This document shows, piece after piece, positions 16,451 through 24,696 of a DNA stretch of 64,000 nucleotides. The DNA lies in contig JAIOPK010000006.1 of assembly GCA_021413945.1 (NCBI GenBank), positions 124,001 to 188,000 on the forward strand, given 5' to 3'. Each line of letters opens with the position of its first letter. Within the stretch, counting starts at the first letter, position 1. A program made the position numbers and the translations under genes. This stretch comes from Candidatus Uhrbacteria bacterium. GTDB taxonomy: Bacteria > Patescibacteriota > Patescibacteriia > 2-12-FULL-60-25. Under the pieces are notes generated by a model. It saw nothing but the letters and a program-made list of their open reading frames with translations, searched no databases and was not told where the DNA came from.

Positions 16451-17077
16451 ATGACGAGCATTTCTCTCTACAGCCAAGACGGCAAAGCCGTCGGTGAACT
16501 CGCTCTCAACGAGGCGTTGTTTGGTATCAAGCCCAACAAGGCGCTTGTGCACGAGGTCATGGTTGCTCAGCGCAACAATGCCCGCCGTTCCATCGCCAGC
16601 ACCAAGACCAAGGGTGAAGTTAGCGGTGGTGGTAAAAAGCCATGGAAGCAGAAGGGTACGGGCCGCGCCCGCCAAGGTTCCATCCGCAGCCCGCAGTGGG
16701 TTGGTGGTGGTATCGCTTTTGGTCCGCTTTCCGAACGTAATTTTTCGCAAAAAGTAAACAAGAAGGCCAAGCGCACGGCTTTGCTTATGGCATTGTCCGA
16801 CAAGGTCCTCGACAAGAAGATGATCGCGATCGAATCGATCAAGACGGAATCGCCCAAGACCAAGGTCATGGCCGAGATGATCAAGAAGTTGCCGCTTGAT
16901 CGCAACACGCTTTTGGTGGCACCGGCTTCCAATCCGTCCTTGCTCCGCATGGTACGCAACATTCCTAACGTCAAACTCGTGACCGTTAACAGCGTGAACT
17001 TGAACGACGTTCTTACGTATCGCTCAGTCGCCTTCCTCAAGGACGCGGTTGCGGCTTTTGAGAAGATTTACGCCTAA
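16451..17077 (+). CDS. rplD: 50S ribosomal protein L4
   Basis: 208 aa from MTSISLYSQDGKAVGELALN at 16451; the longer in-frame reading from 16208 overlaps rplC and is not used. The exit-tunnel loop KKPWKQKGTGRARQGSIRSP is intact. In many bacteria L4 represses its operon via the S10 leader, making it the likely ligand of the structures at 15225 or 15745. rplW follows after 4 nt. Confidence 0.97.
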   Translation: MTSISLYSQDGKAVGELALNEALFGIKPNKALVHEVMVAQRNNARRSIASTKTKGEVSGGGKKPWKQKGTGRARQGSIRSPQWVGGGIAFGPLSERNFSQKVNKKAKRTALLMALSDKVLDKKMIAIESIKTESPKTKVMAEMIKKLPLDRNTLLVAPASNPSLLRMVRNIPNVKLVTVNSVNLNDVLTYRSVAFLKDAVAAFEKIYA

Positions 17078-17081
17078 ACAT

Positions 17082-17501
17082 ATGGCTATTCTCGACCGAT
17101 TCCTCAAGAAAGATGAAGCTCCGGCTAAGAAGCCGGCTGCGAAGAAAGCTGTTGCCAAAAAAACTGTCGCCAAATCGGAAAAGTCGGACAAGCCGGCTGT
17201 GACAAGCAAGGTTGATCCTCAAGCGCTCCGTCTTTTGACCAAGCCGCACGTCAGTGAAAAGGCCGCTCGTCTTGCCGATGCCGGAACCTACGTCTTCCAA
17301 GTCCCGATGAATGCCGAGAAGGTATCCATCCGCAAGGCGGTCGAGTCGCTGTACGGCGTCAACGTCGAGGCTGTCCGTATTATCCGTACATCGGGTAAGC
17401 CTGTCCGCCGCGGCAAGCGCGTCACGTTCCGACACGATGTTAAAAAGGCACTCGTCACCTTGAAGAAGGGACAGACGCTTAGCCTGTACGAAGGAGTCTA
17501 A
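17082..17501 (+). CDS. rplW: 50S ribosomal protein L23, with N-terminal extension
   Basis: 139 aa. The L23 core starts near residue 45 (LLTKPHVSEKAARL) and includes VNVEAVRIIRTSGKPVRRGK. The first 40 residues are a Lys/Ala-rich low-complexity extension (KKPAAKKAVAKKTVAKSEK) not found in ordinary L23. L23 sits at the tunnel exit and docks trigger factor, SRP and SecY. rplB starts 4 nt downstream. Confidence 0.95.
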   Translation: MAILDRFLKKDEAPAKKPAAKKAVAKKTVAKSEKSDKPAVTSKVDPQALRLLTKPHVSEKAARLADAGTYVFQVPMNAEKVSIRKAVESLYGVNVEAVRIIRTSGKPVRRGKRVTFRHDVKKALVTLKKGQTLSLYEGV

Positions 17502-17505
17502 TCAT

Positions 17506-18345
17506 ATGCCTATTAAGAAAATTCGCCCGAACCATTCCGGGTCGCGAAATCTCTCGGTGCAGAGCTTTGCCGACGTCACCTCGACGGAACCGGAAAAGTC
17601 TCTCATCTCGTTCCGCAAGTCCAATGCGGGTCGTTCGCTTGGAAAGATTACCGTGCGCCATCAGGGCGGCGGCGCTCGTCGTTATCTGCGCGAAGTCGAT
17701 TTCAAGCGCACGCGCTTTGATATTCCGGCTACGGTCGCGACGATCGAATACGATCCGAACCGCGGAGCTCGTATCGCCCTTATCAACTACAAGGATGGCG
17801 TGAAGAGCTACATTCTTGCTCCGGAAGGTTTGAAGGTTGGCGACATTGTCGTCTCGTCGATGAACGAAGCGGAAATTTCCGTCGGTAACCGTTTGCCGCT
17901 TTCCAAGATTCCGCTGGGTGCACTGGTACACTCGGTTGAGCTCGCTCCCGGAAAGGGCGGTCAGCTTGGACATGGCGCCGGTTCGCGTATTGAGTTTATG
18001 GCGTTGGAAGACGAGTGGGCCGCATTGAAACTTCCGTCCGGTGAAGTTCGCCGCGTTCCTCAATCCTGCATGGCGACGATCGGTACGGTATCCAACCCCG
18101 ACTGGCACTTGGTCCGCTGGGGCAAGGCCGGCCGCATGCGACATCGCGGTATTAAGCCGACGGTTCGCGGTAAGGTCATGAACCCGGTTGATCACCCGCA
18201 CGGAGGTGGTGAAGGTAAACATCCGATCGGTATGAAGTACGCCAAGACCAAGTGGGGCAAGCACGCTCTCGGCGTGAAGACCCGCAAAGGACACCTCTCC
18301 AGCAATAAACTCATTATTTCGCGCCGTAAGGGTAAGACCCTCTAA
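17506..18345 (+). CDS. rplB: 50S ribosomal protein L2
   Basis: 279 aa. It has the N-terminal KSLISFRKSNAGRSLGKITV block and the conserved C-terminal GKVMNPVDHPHGGGEGKHPI, including the histidine required for peptidyl-transferase assembly. Tightly packed between rplW and rpsS (9-nt gap). Confidence 0.98.
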   Translation: MPIKKIRPNHSGSRNLSVQSFADVTSTEPEKSLISFRKSNAGRSLGKITVRHQGGGARRYLREVDFKRTRFDIPATVATIEYDPNRGARIALINYKDGVKSYILAPEGLKVGDIVVSSMNEAEISVGNRLPLSKIPLGALVHSVELAPGKGGQLGHGAGSRIEFMALEDEWAALKLPSGEVRRVPQSCMATIGTVSNPDWHLVRWGKAGRMRHRGIKPTVRGKVMNPVDHPHGGGEGKHPIGMKYAKTKWGKHALGVKTRKGHLSSNKLIISRRKGKTL

Positions 18346-18354
18346 TCCACGCCT

Positions 18355-18678
18355 ATGTCACGAAGTCTCAAAAAGGGCCCGTTCATCGACGAGAAACTTC
18401 TCGCCAAGGTGAGAAAAGCCGGCCCCGGATCCAAGACCGTCATCAAGACCTGGTCACGTGCATCCACGATCACACCTGAAATGGTGGGAATGACGTTTGG
18501 CGTGCATAACGGCAAGATTCATATCCCCGTGCATGTCGTGGAGAACATGGTCGGCCACAAGCTGGGCGAATTTTCCCAGACGCGCAAGTTTGTTCGTCAT
18601 GGAGGCAAGTTAGCTAAGACGACCGATGCCGCCGCCGCTCCGGCTCCTGCCGCCGCCGCTCCGGCCGCCAAGAAATAA
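18355..18678 (+). CDS. rpsS: 30S ribosomal protein S19, with Ala/Pro tail
   Basis: 107 aa. The core [19 protein letters not shown] to [16 protein letters not shown] is canonical. The last 18 residues form an Ala/Pro repeat tail ([16 protein letters not shown]) absent from ordinary S19 proteins. rplV begins 1 nt after the stop. Confidence 0.96.
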   Translation: MSRSLKKGPFIDEKLLAKVRKAGPGSKTVIKTWSRASTITPEMVGMTFGVHNGKIHIPVHVVENMVGHKLGEFSQTRKFVRHGGKLAKTTDAAAAPAPAAAAPAAKK

Positions 18679-18679
18679 T

Positions 18680-19105
18680 ATGGATGTACACGCTTCCCTC
18701 CGCTTCCTCCGCATGTCGCCCCGCAAGGTCCGACTCGTGGTTGATGCTATCCGTGGCTTGTCGGTGACTGCCGCCGAAACCAAGCTTAACTTCTTGCCAA
18801 AGCTTGCCGCCCAACCGGTGCACAAGCTGTTGCGTTCCGCGATGGCCAATGCCGATCATAATTTTCATTTGAAGCCGGAAACGCTTTTCGTCAAAACCAT
18901 CGTCGCCGACGGAGGTCCGACCTTGAAGCGCTCACGTCCGCGCGCTTTTGGCCGTGCGGCACCGATCCGCAAGCGCACGACGCATATCACGCTCGTGCTC
19001 TCGGATGAGAAGCCTGTTGCCAAAGCCAAGAAGTCCAAGAAAGTCATCAAGACCGTTGCTACTAAGAAGTCCGTAAAGGCTCCGAAGTCGGAGGCTAACG
19101 CCTAA
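18680..19105 (+). CDS. rplV: 50S ribosomal protein L22, with basic tail
   Basis: 141 aa from MDVHASLRFLRMSPRKVRLV. The extended beta-hairpin region RPRAFGRAAPIRKRTTHITL, which lines the exit tunnel, is present. A 30-residue Lys/Ala-rich C-terminal tail (KAKKSKKVIKTVATKKSVK) is an addition. rpsC starts 4 nt later. Confidence 0.96.
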   Translation: MDVHASLRFLRMSPRKVRLVVDAIRGLSVTAAETKLNFLPKLAAQPVHKLLRSAMANADHNFHLKPETLFVKTIVADGGPTLKRSRPRAFGRAAPIRKRTTHITLVLSDEKPVAKAKKSKKVIKTVATKKSVKAPKSEANA

Positions 19106-19109
19106 TCCT

Positions 19110-19916
19110 ATGGGACATAAAGTAAATCCAAAAGTCTTCCGTCTCGGTACGACCACCACATGGCCGTCTCGCTGGATGGCACGTGACGATGCGTATCGCG
19201 CCAACTTGCGCCAGGATTTGGCGATCCGCGATTTCCTCAGAAAGGATCTCAAGGATGCCGCGATCAGCCGTATTGAAATCGAGCGCTCTCGTGGAACGAT
19301 GGCTGTGACGGTTCATTCCGCCAAGCCCGGTCTCGTGATCGGCCGCTCCGGCGAAGGAGCCGACGGATTGAAGAAGAAATTGCTCAAGAAGTTTTTCCCG
19401 AGCAAAGCCAAGAGCGTTCAGCTCGCGGTGAATGTCGTCGAAATCGGCCGCCCGTCATTGGACGCCGCTCTCGTCGTACAAGGCGTGATCGCCGACCTCG
19501 AGCGCCGCATGCCGTTCCGCCGCGTGCTCAAGATGTCGATCGAGCGCGTGAAGAAAGGTGGCGCACTCGGTGTGAAGGTTGCCGTGTCCGGTCGTTTGAA
19601 CGGTGCGGAAATTGCCCGCCGCGAATGGTTGGCTTGGGGCAAGATTCCGCTCACCAACTTGCGCGCCGACATCGACTATGCCGCCGACGCCGCCCGCACG
19701 ATGGCGGGAGCCATCGGTGTAAAAGTCTGGATTTATCGCGGCGACGTGTTTGCGCAGGATCGTTTGAATCAATACCAGCCGACGACGCCGTCCCGCGGTC
19801 GTGGCGGTCGCGATACCGATCGCGCCCCGCGTTCCGCTCCTCGCGCCCCGCGCGGAGAAGCTGCCTCATTCGCCCCAACGGATAAGCCGGAACCGGCTGC
19901 TCCCGCTGTCTCATAA
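19110..19916 (+). CDS. rpsC: 30S ribosomal protein S3
   Basis: 268 aa. The start MGHKVNPKVFRLGTTTTWPS, the KH-domain motif KPGLVIGRSGEGADGLKKKL (GxxG-like loop) and VSGRLNGAEIARREW of the C-terminal domain are typical. A 40-residue RGG/Pro/Ala-rich tail (SRGRGGRDTDRAPRSAPRAP) follows the core. S3 lies at the mRNA entry and helps helicase activity. Confidence 0.96.
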   Translation: MGHKVNPKVFRLGTTTTWPSRWMARDDAYRANLRQDLAIRDFLRKDLKDAAISRIEIERSRGTMAVTVHSAKPGLVIGRSGEGADGLKKKLLKKFFPSKAKSVQLAVNVVEIGRPSLDAALVVQGVIADLERRMPFRRVLKMSIERVKKGGALGVKVAVSGRLNGAEIARREWLAWGKIPLTNLRADIDYAADAARTMAGAIGVKVWIYRGDVFAQDRLNQYQPTTPSRGRGGRDTDRAPRSAPRAPRGEAASFAPTDKPEPAAPAVS

Positions 19917-19925
19917 CCCACTCGT

Positions 19926-20336
19926 ATGTTGATTCCAAAAAAAGTCAAACACCGCAAGTGGCATAAGGGCCGCGCGCGAAACATCCGTGTCGCAACAACC
20001 AAACTTGAACTCTCGTTTGGTAGCTACGGCCTGAAGGCGATGACCCCGGCTTGGATCTCAAGCCAGGAAATCGAAGCAGGACGCCGCGTCCTTACTCGCT
20101 ACATTAAGAAAGGTGGAAAGGTCTGGATCCGTGTTTTCCCGGACAAGCCGATCACCAAGAAAGGAAACGAAGTGCCGATGGGATCCGGTAAAGGTGCGGT
20201 CGACCACTACGTCGCCGTCGTACGCGCCGGCACCGTGATCTACGAGATGGACGGCATCCCGGCCGATCAGGCCAAGATCGCGCTTCAGAGCGCGGCTTAC
20301 AAATTGAGTCCGGTCTGTAAGTTCATTAGCAACTAA
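19926..20336 (+). CDS. rplP: 50S ribosomal protein L16
   Basis: 136 aa, usual length. It begins [20 protein letters not shown] and carries the conserved [20 protein letters not shown] and [14 protein letters not shown] motifs. L16 contacts A-site tRNA near the peptidyl-transferase centre. rpmC begins 1 nt after its stop. Confidence 0.98.
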   Translation: MLIPKKVKHRKWHKGRARNIRVATTKLELSFGSYGLKAMTPAWISSQEIEAGRRVLTRYIKKGGKVWIRVFPDKPITKKGNEVPMGSGKGAVDHYVAVVRAGTVIYEMDGIPADQAKIALQSAAYKLSPVCKFISN

Positions 20337-20337
20337 T

Positions 20338-20541
20338 ATGTCTAAAGAACTTCAGCAGAAGTCCGCCGCCGAGCTCACACGCGAGGCCGCCGACCTGCAA
20401 GGCACGATCCGCGAACTCCGGTTCAAGATCGCGACCCGCCAGCACGGAAAAGTCCGCGAGATGCGCAGCAAGAAGCGCGAGCTCGCACGACTCCTCACCG
20501 CTATCGCTTCCAAACCCAAGTCCGAAGCCAAAAACGCCTAA
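20338..20541 (+). CDS. rpmC: 50S ribosomal protein L29
   Basis: 67 aa helical-hairpin protein. The central ADLQGTIRELRFKIATRQH and REMRSKKRELARLLTAI segments match L29. L29 sits near the tunnel exit next to L23. The junction with rplP is TAATATG, without SD. Confidence 0.94.
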   Translation: MSKELQQKSAAELTREAADLQGTIRELRFKIATRQHGKVREMRSKKRELARLLTAIASKPKSEAKNA

Positions 20542-20546
20542 CCCAT

Positions 20547-20807
20547 ATGACATCCACTAACACAAACAATCCACGCCGCCTCCAAGGCGTTGTCGTTTCC
20601 ACGGCAATGCAGAAGACGGCTGTGGTCCGCGTGGACCGTCGTGTGGCTCATGCAAAGTACGGTAAGTACTTCACGCTTTCCAAAAAGTTCAAGATCCACG
20701 ATCCGGACAGCGTTTGCAAGATGGGCGACGTCGTCGAGTTCCAGGAAACGCGACCGATTTCCAAGGACAAGCACTTCAAGTATTTGTCTACGGTTTCTCA
20801 AGCCTAA
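20547..20807 (+). CDS. rpsQ: 30S ribosomal protein S17
   Basis: 86 aa OB-fold protein with [20 protein letters not shown] and [20 protein letters not shown], both characteristic. It lies 5 nt after rpmC and 1 nt before rplN. Confidence 0.96.
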   Translation: MTSTNTNNPRRLQGVVVSTAMQKTAVVRVDRRVAHAKYGKYFTLSKKFKIHDPDSVCKMGDVVEFQETRPISKDKHFKYLSTVSQA

Positions 20808-20808
20808 T

Positions 20809-21180
20809 ATGGTTCAACATCGATCCATGCTCACCGTCGCCGACAACACGGGAGCCAAACTTCTCCAGGTGATTCAGGTCACCGGAGGTTATAAGAAGCG
20901 TTACGGCATGCTCGGCGATGTCGTTACTTGCGTCGTCAAGATCGCCGATCCGCGCGGAACCGTGAAGAAGTCGGACGTGGTGAAAGCGGTTCTCGTGCGC
21001 ACGCGCAAGGAGACACGCCGCCCGGACGGCACGTATATCCGTTTTGATGAGAACGCCGGCGTCATCATCGACCTTAAGAATAAGGAACCCAAAGGTACGC
21101 GTATCTTTGGACCTGTCGCTCGTGAACTGCGCGGTCGTGGCTATGCCAAGATCGTGTCGCTCGCACCGGAAGTCCTCTAA
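20809..21180 (+). CDS. rplN: 50S ribosomal protein L14
   Basis: 123 aa from [20 protein letters not shown]; an upstream in-frame reading overlaps rpsQ and is discarded. Further signatures are [20 protein letters not shown] and [21 protein letters not shown]14 forms the inter-subunit bridge B8 and is the RsfS docking site. Confidence 0.98.
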   Translation: MVQHRSMLTVADNTGAKLLQVIQVTGGYKKRYGMLGDVVTCVVKIADPRGTVKKSDVVKAVLVRTRKETRRPDGTYIRFDENAGVIIDLKNKEPKGTRIFGPVARELRGRGYAKIVSLAPEVL

Positions 21181-21184
21181 GACT

Positions 21185-21454
21185 ATGAAACTCCAAATTA
21201 AATCCGGCGACGAAGTCATCGTCATTGCCGGCAAGAACAAGGGAAAGAAGGGGAAAGTCGTGCAAACGCTTCCCTTGCTTAACCGTGTCGTAGTCGAGGG
21301 CGTGAACATGACAAAGCGCCACATGCGCTCGCGACGTACAGAGGACAAGGGTCAGGTCATCGAATTTGCGATGCCGATCCACGCGTCGAATGTCCAGCCT
21401 GTTGGTTCTAACGGTAAACCGATGCGCCACTCCAAGGCGCGTAAGACTGCCTAA
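21185..21454 (+). CDS. rplX: 50S ribosomal protein L24
   Basis: 89 aa. KOW motif GDEVIVIAGKNKGKKGKVVQ followed by VVVEGVNMTKRHMRSRR is diagnostic. L24 is an assembly initiator near the tunnel exit. Start at 21185, 4 nt after rplN. Confidence 0.96.
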   Translation: MKLQIKSGDEVIVIAGKNKGKKGKVVQTLPLLNRVVVEGVNMTKRHMRSRRTEDKGQVIEFAMPIHASNVQPVGSNGKPMRHSKARKTA

Positions 21455-21459
21455 CCCAT

Positions 21460-21996
21460 ATGACACTTCAAGAACGCTACAATAAGGAGATCGTTCCGGC
21501 TCTTACCAAAGAGTTCGGTATCGAGAACCGCATGGCCGTCCCGAAGGTCACGTCGGTTACGCTTTCCGTCGGTTTGTCGCAGGGGATCAAGGATCCCAAG
21601 GTGCTCGACACCGTCGAACAGACCTTGCTCCGCATCACCGGACAAAAACCGGTGAAGACCAAGGCCAAGAAATCCATCGCGAGCTTTAAAATCCGCGAGG
21701 GAATGATCGTTGGCATGATGGTTACGCTTCGTGGCAAGCGCATGTGGGATTTTCTCACGCGCTTTACCCAGTTCACCTTCCCGCGTATCCGCGACTTCCG
21801 CGGTATCTCAAAGCAGGGAATTGACGGTCGCGGCAACTTTTCCATCGGCTTCCGTGAGAACCTCGCGTTCCCGGAAATCCGTCCGGATGAAGTCGAGCGC
21901 GTCCATGGCCTCCAAGTCACCGTGTCCACCACGGCCGGAACCCGCGAGCGCGGTGAAGCGCTCCTGCGCGCTCTCGGTTTCCCATTCAACAACTAG
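21460..21996 (+). CDS. rplE: 50S ribosomal protein L5
   Basis: 178 aa. Conserved blocks KVTSVTLSVGLSQGIKDPKV, LRITGQKPVKTKAKKSIASF and RDFRGISKQGIDGRGNFSIG identify L5, which binds 5S rRNA in the central protuberance. rpsN starts 3 nt after its stop. Confidence 0.98.
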   Translation: MTLQERYNKEIVPALTKEFGIENRMAVPKVTSVTLSVGLSQGIKDPKVLDTVEQTLLRITGQKPVKTKAKKSIASFKIREGMIVGMMVTLRGKRMWDFLTRFTQFTFPRIRDFRGISKQGIDGRGNFSIGFRENLAFPEIRPDEVERVHGLQVTVSTTAGTRERGEALLRALGFPFNN

Positions 21997-21999
21997 TCT

Positions 22000-22185
22000 A
22001 TGGCTACTCAAGCGCAAATCGCCAAGTCCCTCCGCAAGCCAAAGTTTTCCACCCGTGAAGTGCGCCGTTGCTGGCGCTGCGGGCGCAAGCACGCGTTCAT
22101 GCGCGACTTCGGAATCTGCCGCATCTGCTTCCGTGAGCTTGCCAACCGCGGCGAGTTGCCCGGTGTGACCAAATCAAGCTGGTAA
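22000..22185 (+). CDS. rpsN: 30S ribosomal protein S14, zinc-binding type
   Basis: 61 aa, the short type-Z form. Two CxxC pairs (CWRC and CRIC) build the zinc ribbon, and [17 protein letters not shown] is the canonical C-terminus. S14 completes the 30S head. Confidence 0.97.
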   Translation: MATQAQIAKSLRKPKFSTREVRRCWRCGRKHAFMRDFGICRICFRELANRGELPGVTKSSW

Positions 22186-22189
22186 TCCT

Positions 22190-22582
22190 ATGTATACCGA
22201 TCCAATCAGCGACTTCCTGACCCGCATTCGCAACGCGTATGCGGCCGGGCTCGACACGATGAGCGTGCCGGGTTCGCGTATCAAACTTTCTATCGCCAAG
22301 GTCCTTGAGCGTGAAGGCTTTATCGCCGGCGTCAAGGAAACAACCGTCGGCCCCAAAAAATCGTTTTCCGTGACGTTGAAGTACGATGGAAAAATTCCGG
22401 CCGTCCGTTCCATCGACCGTATCTCAACTCCGGGCCGCCGCGTCTACGCCAAGTATACGGAACTCCGTCCGGTCCTTTCCGGACAGGGTATCGCTATCTT
22501 GTCGACGTCAGCCGGTCTTATGACCAACAAAGAGGCTCGTCGCCGAAAGCTCGGCGGTGAAGTGCTTTGCGAAGTCACCTAA
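22190..22582 (+). CDS. rpsH: 30S ribosomal protein S8
   Basis: 130 aa, starting MYTDPISDFLTRIRNAYAAG. The C-terminal GQGIAILSTSAGLMTNKEAR and GGEVLCEV are hallmark S8 sequence (STSxGxMT). In E. coli S8 represses the spc operon. rplF begins 10 nt later. Confidence 0.98.
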   Translation: MYTDPISDFLTRIRNAYAAGLDTMSVPGSRIKLSIAKVLEREGFIAGVKETTVGPKKSFSVTLKYDGKIPAVRSIDRISTPGRRVYAKYTELRPVLSGQGIAILSTSAGLMTNKEARRRKLGGEVLCEVT

Positions 22583-22592
22583 TTCCAACTCT

Positions 22593-23141
22593 ATGTCTCG
22601 TATTGGTAAAAAACCGATTCTCCTGCCCTCGGGCATCGACCTCACGGTCGAGGCTGGGAAGGTGATCGTGAAGGGCCCCAAGGCTACACTCACGGTTCCG
22701 CTTCCTCCGCACTCGATTGTCACGCTTGAAACCGAGCCGCGCAGCGCCGTCGTGAATGTTGAACTTCCGGATAACGTGTATCAACGCGCTATTTGGGGCC
22801 TGACTCGCCAGCTCATCGCCAACGCGGTGGAAGGTTTGCAAAAGCCTTACGAGAAGTCTCTCGAGTTTGTCGGCGTCGGCTACAAAGTCGCGCTGGAAGG
22901 AAAGACCGTCGTCATGGACGTGGGTTTTTCTCATAATATTAAATTCCCACTGCCGGAAGGTATCGAGGCAAAAGTCGACAAACAGGTGTTGACGATTTCC
23001 GGTGCCGACAAGCAGATGGTCGGCGAGCTCGCCGCCCAGATCCGCCGCAAGCGTCCGCCGGAGCCTTATAAGGGCAAGGGTGTGAAGTACACGGATGAAA
23101 CGATTCGCCGCAAAGCCGGTAAGACCGCAAAGACCGCCTAA
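22593..23141 (+). CDS. rplF: 50S ribosomal protein L6
   Basis: 182 aa from MSRIGKKPILLPSGIDLTVE at 22593. The C-terminal RRKRPPEPYKGKGVKYTDE is the L6 signature that contacts the sarcin-ricin loop. Nine nt of CT-rich sequence separate it from rplR. Confidence 0.98.
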   Translation: MSRIGKKPILLPSGIDLTVEAGKVIVKGPKATLTVPLPPHSIVTLETEPRSAVVNVELPDNVYQRAIWGLTRQLIANAVEGLQKPYEKSLEFVGVGYKVALEGKTVVMDVGFSHNIKFPLPEGIEAKVDKQVLTISGADKQMVGELAAQIRRKRPPEPYKGKGVKYTDETIRRKAGKTAKTA

Positions 23142-23150
23142 CCTCCTCCT

Positions 23151-23510
23151 ATGTCTCTCAACACTTCTACCGCCCGCGCCCGCCGTGTCGCGCGCGTGCG
23201 TGCCAAGGTCACCGGCTCGAGCGAGCGACCGCGTCTTACGGTTGCCCGTACGCTCGCGCATATCTATGCGCAAGTTATCGATGACCGTGCCGGCAAGACA
23301 CTCGCCGCCGCAAGCGACGCCGATGTTTCCGCCGCCGACCGCAAGGGCAAGACTAAGTCCGAGATTTCGACGATGGTGGGCAAACTCATTGCCGAGCGTG
23401 CCAAGGCAAAAGGTATTTCGTCGGTCGTTTTTGACCGCCGCGACAAGCGTTATCATGGCCGTGTGAAAGCCGTCGCTGACGGTGCGCGCGAAGCCGGATT
23501 GACTTTCTAA
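23151..23510 (+). CDS. rplR: 50S ribosomal protein L18
   Basis: 119 aa, starting near [40 protein letters not shown] is the conserved C-terminal block. L18 binds 5S rRNA with L5. The start is preceded by CCTCCTCCT, a pyrimidine tract rather than an SD. Confidence 0.96.
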   Translation: MSLNTSTARARRVARVRAKVTGSSERPRLTVARTLAHIYAQVIDDRAGKTLAAASDADVSAADRKGKTKSEISTMVGKLIAERAKAKGISSVVFDRRDKRYHGRVKAVADGAREAGLTF

Positions 23511-23514
23511 TCTT

Positions 23515-24231
23515 ATGATCGAAGAAACAAACCAGCCAATTCCGGAAGCCGTCGTTCCGGTCGAGCCTAGCTCGACTCCGGCTCCGACGCCCGCCGCGAA
23601 ACCCGCCCCTGCCGCCGCACCAGCCGGTGCGCGTGGCGCTTATCGTCCCGGCGGCCGACCCGGTGATCGCCGTGGCGGTCCCGGAGGCGGAGGCGCCGGC
23701 GGACGTGGAGGCCGCGGAGGCGGTCGTGATCGCCGTCCGCGTATGGATGTGCCGGCAGAAGCCGACTACGAAGAAAAGAATATTGAAGTCGCTCGTGTCA
23801 CGCGTGTGACCAAGGGTGGTAAGCGCATGCGCTTCCGCGTCTTGACCGTCATCGGCAACCGTAAGGGCCGAGCCGGATACGGACTTGCCAAGGGTGTCGA
23901 CGTTGCCGGTGGAACGGCCAAGGCAACGACACAGGCACGCAAGGCCTTGTTCACAGTTCCGCTTGTGAAGGGAACAATTCCGCATGCCGTGGAAGCCAAG
24001 TTTGGCGCCGCGTATGTGATCTTGAAACCGGCTCCGGAAGGTACGGGGGTCAAGGCCGGTGGCGCCGTGCGCATCGTGCTTGAACTTGCCGGCGTTCCAA
24101 ACGTCGTGTCCAAGATTCTTGGTTCCAAGAACAAGACCAACAACGTGAAAGCGACGTTTGCCGCACTCCGCAAGCTCCGTTTGTCCACTCGTACGGCAGC
24201 CGCTCAGGCTCCCGTCGAGAAGACCGCATAA
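23515..24231 (+). CDS. rpsE: 30S ribosomal protein S5, with RGG-rich extension
   Basis: 238 aa, about 70 longer than usual. The S5 core begins near residue 85 (NIEVARVTRVTKGGKRMRFR) and includes GNRKGRAGYGLAKGVDVAGG and the C-terminal NVVSKILGSKNKTNNVKATF. Residues 1-80 are Pro/Ala-rich followed by an RGG/Gly-Arg box (GGGGAGGRGGRGGGRDRR), probably disordered and RNA-binding. rplO follows after 6 nt; rpmD (L30), expected here, is absent. Confidence 0.96.
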   Translation: MIEETNQPIPEAVVPVEPSSTPAPTPAAKPAPAAAPAGARGAYRPGGRPGDRRGGPGGGGAGGRGGRGGGRDRRPRMDVPAEADYEEKNIEVARVTRVTKGGKRMRFRVLTVIGNRKGRAGYGLAKGVDVAGGTAKATTQARKALFTVPLVKGTIPHAVEAKFGAAYVILKPAPEGTGVKAGGAVRIVLELAGVPNVVSKILGSKNKTNNVKATFAALRKLRLSTRTAAAQAPVEKTA

Positions 24232-24237
24232 ACTATT

Positions 24238-24675
24238 ATGTCTCTTACTCTCAACAACCTCGCGCCCAAATTTGGTTCGCGCTCCAAGCGATTCCGCATC
24301 GGTCGAGGACCGGGAAGCGGACGCGGAAAGACCGCCGGAAAAGGTACCAAGGGTCAGAAGTCCCGTACCGGTGGTAGCCATAAGCTCAAACTCAAAGGTT
24401 TGAAGCAGATGTTGCTGTCCTTCCCAAAGAACCGCGGTTTCAAGAGCCGTTACGCCAAGGTTGCCGCTATTCCGCTCAAGCGCCTCTCGGTGTTTGCCAA
24501 CGGAGAAGAGGTGTCGATGGCGACCCTTCGCGAGAAAGGCATCATTGGCCGCAGCGATCGTGAAGCCAAGATTGTCGGCAGCGGAGCATTCGATAAGAAG
24601 CTGACCGTGAATGGCGTTGCCGTTACGGCCGGTTCCAAAGCGTCGATTGAAGCAGCAGGCGGTTCCGTCAAATAA
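24238..24675 (+). CDS. rplO: 50S ribosomal protein L15
   Basis: 145 aa. The N-terminal glycine-rich GRGPGSGRGKTAGKGTKGQK and C-terminal VNGVAVTAGSKASIEAAGGS are typical of L15. Directly upstream of secY as in the spc operons of most bacteria. Confidence 0.97.
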   Translation: MSLTLNNLAPKFGSRSKRFRIGRGPGSGRGKTAGKGTKGQKSRTGGSHKLKLKGLKQMLLSFPKNRGFKSRYAKVAAIPLKRLSVFANGEEVSMATLREKGIIGRSDREAKIVGSGAFDKKLTVNGVAVTAGSKASIEAAGGSVK

Positions 24676-24696
24676 CTCTTCGTTTTTCTTCGCTCT

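Noticed and set aside
22575-23456. 293-codon minus frame across rplF and rplR
   Set aside because: Shadow of two conserved ribosomal genes.
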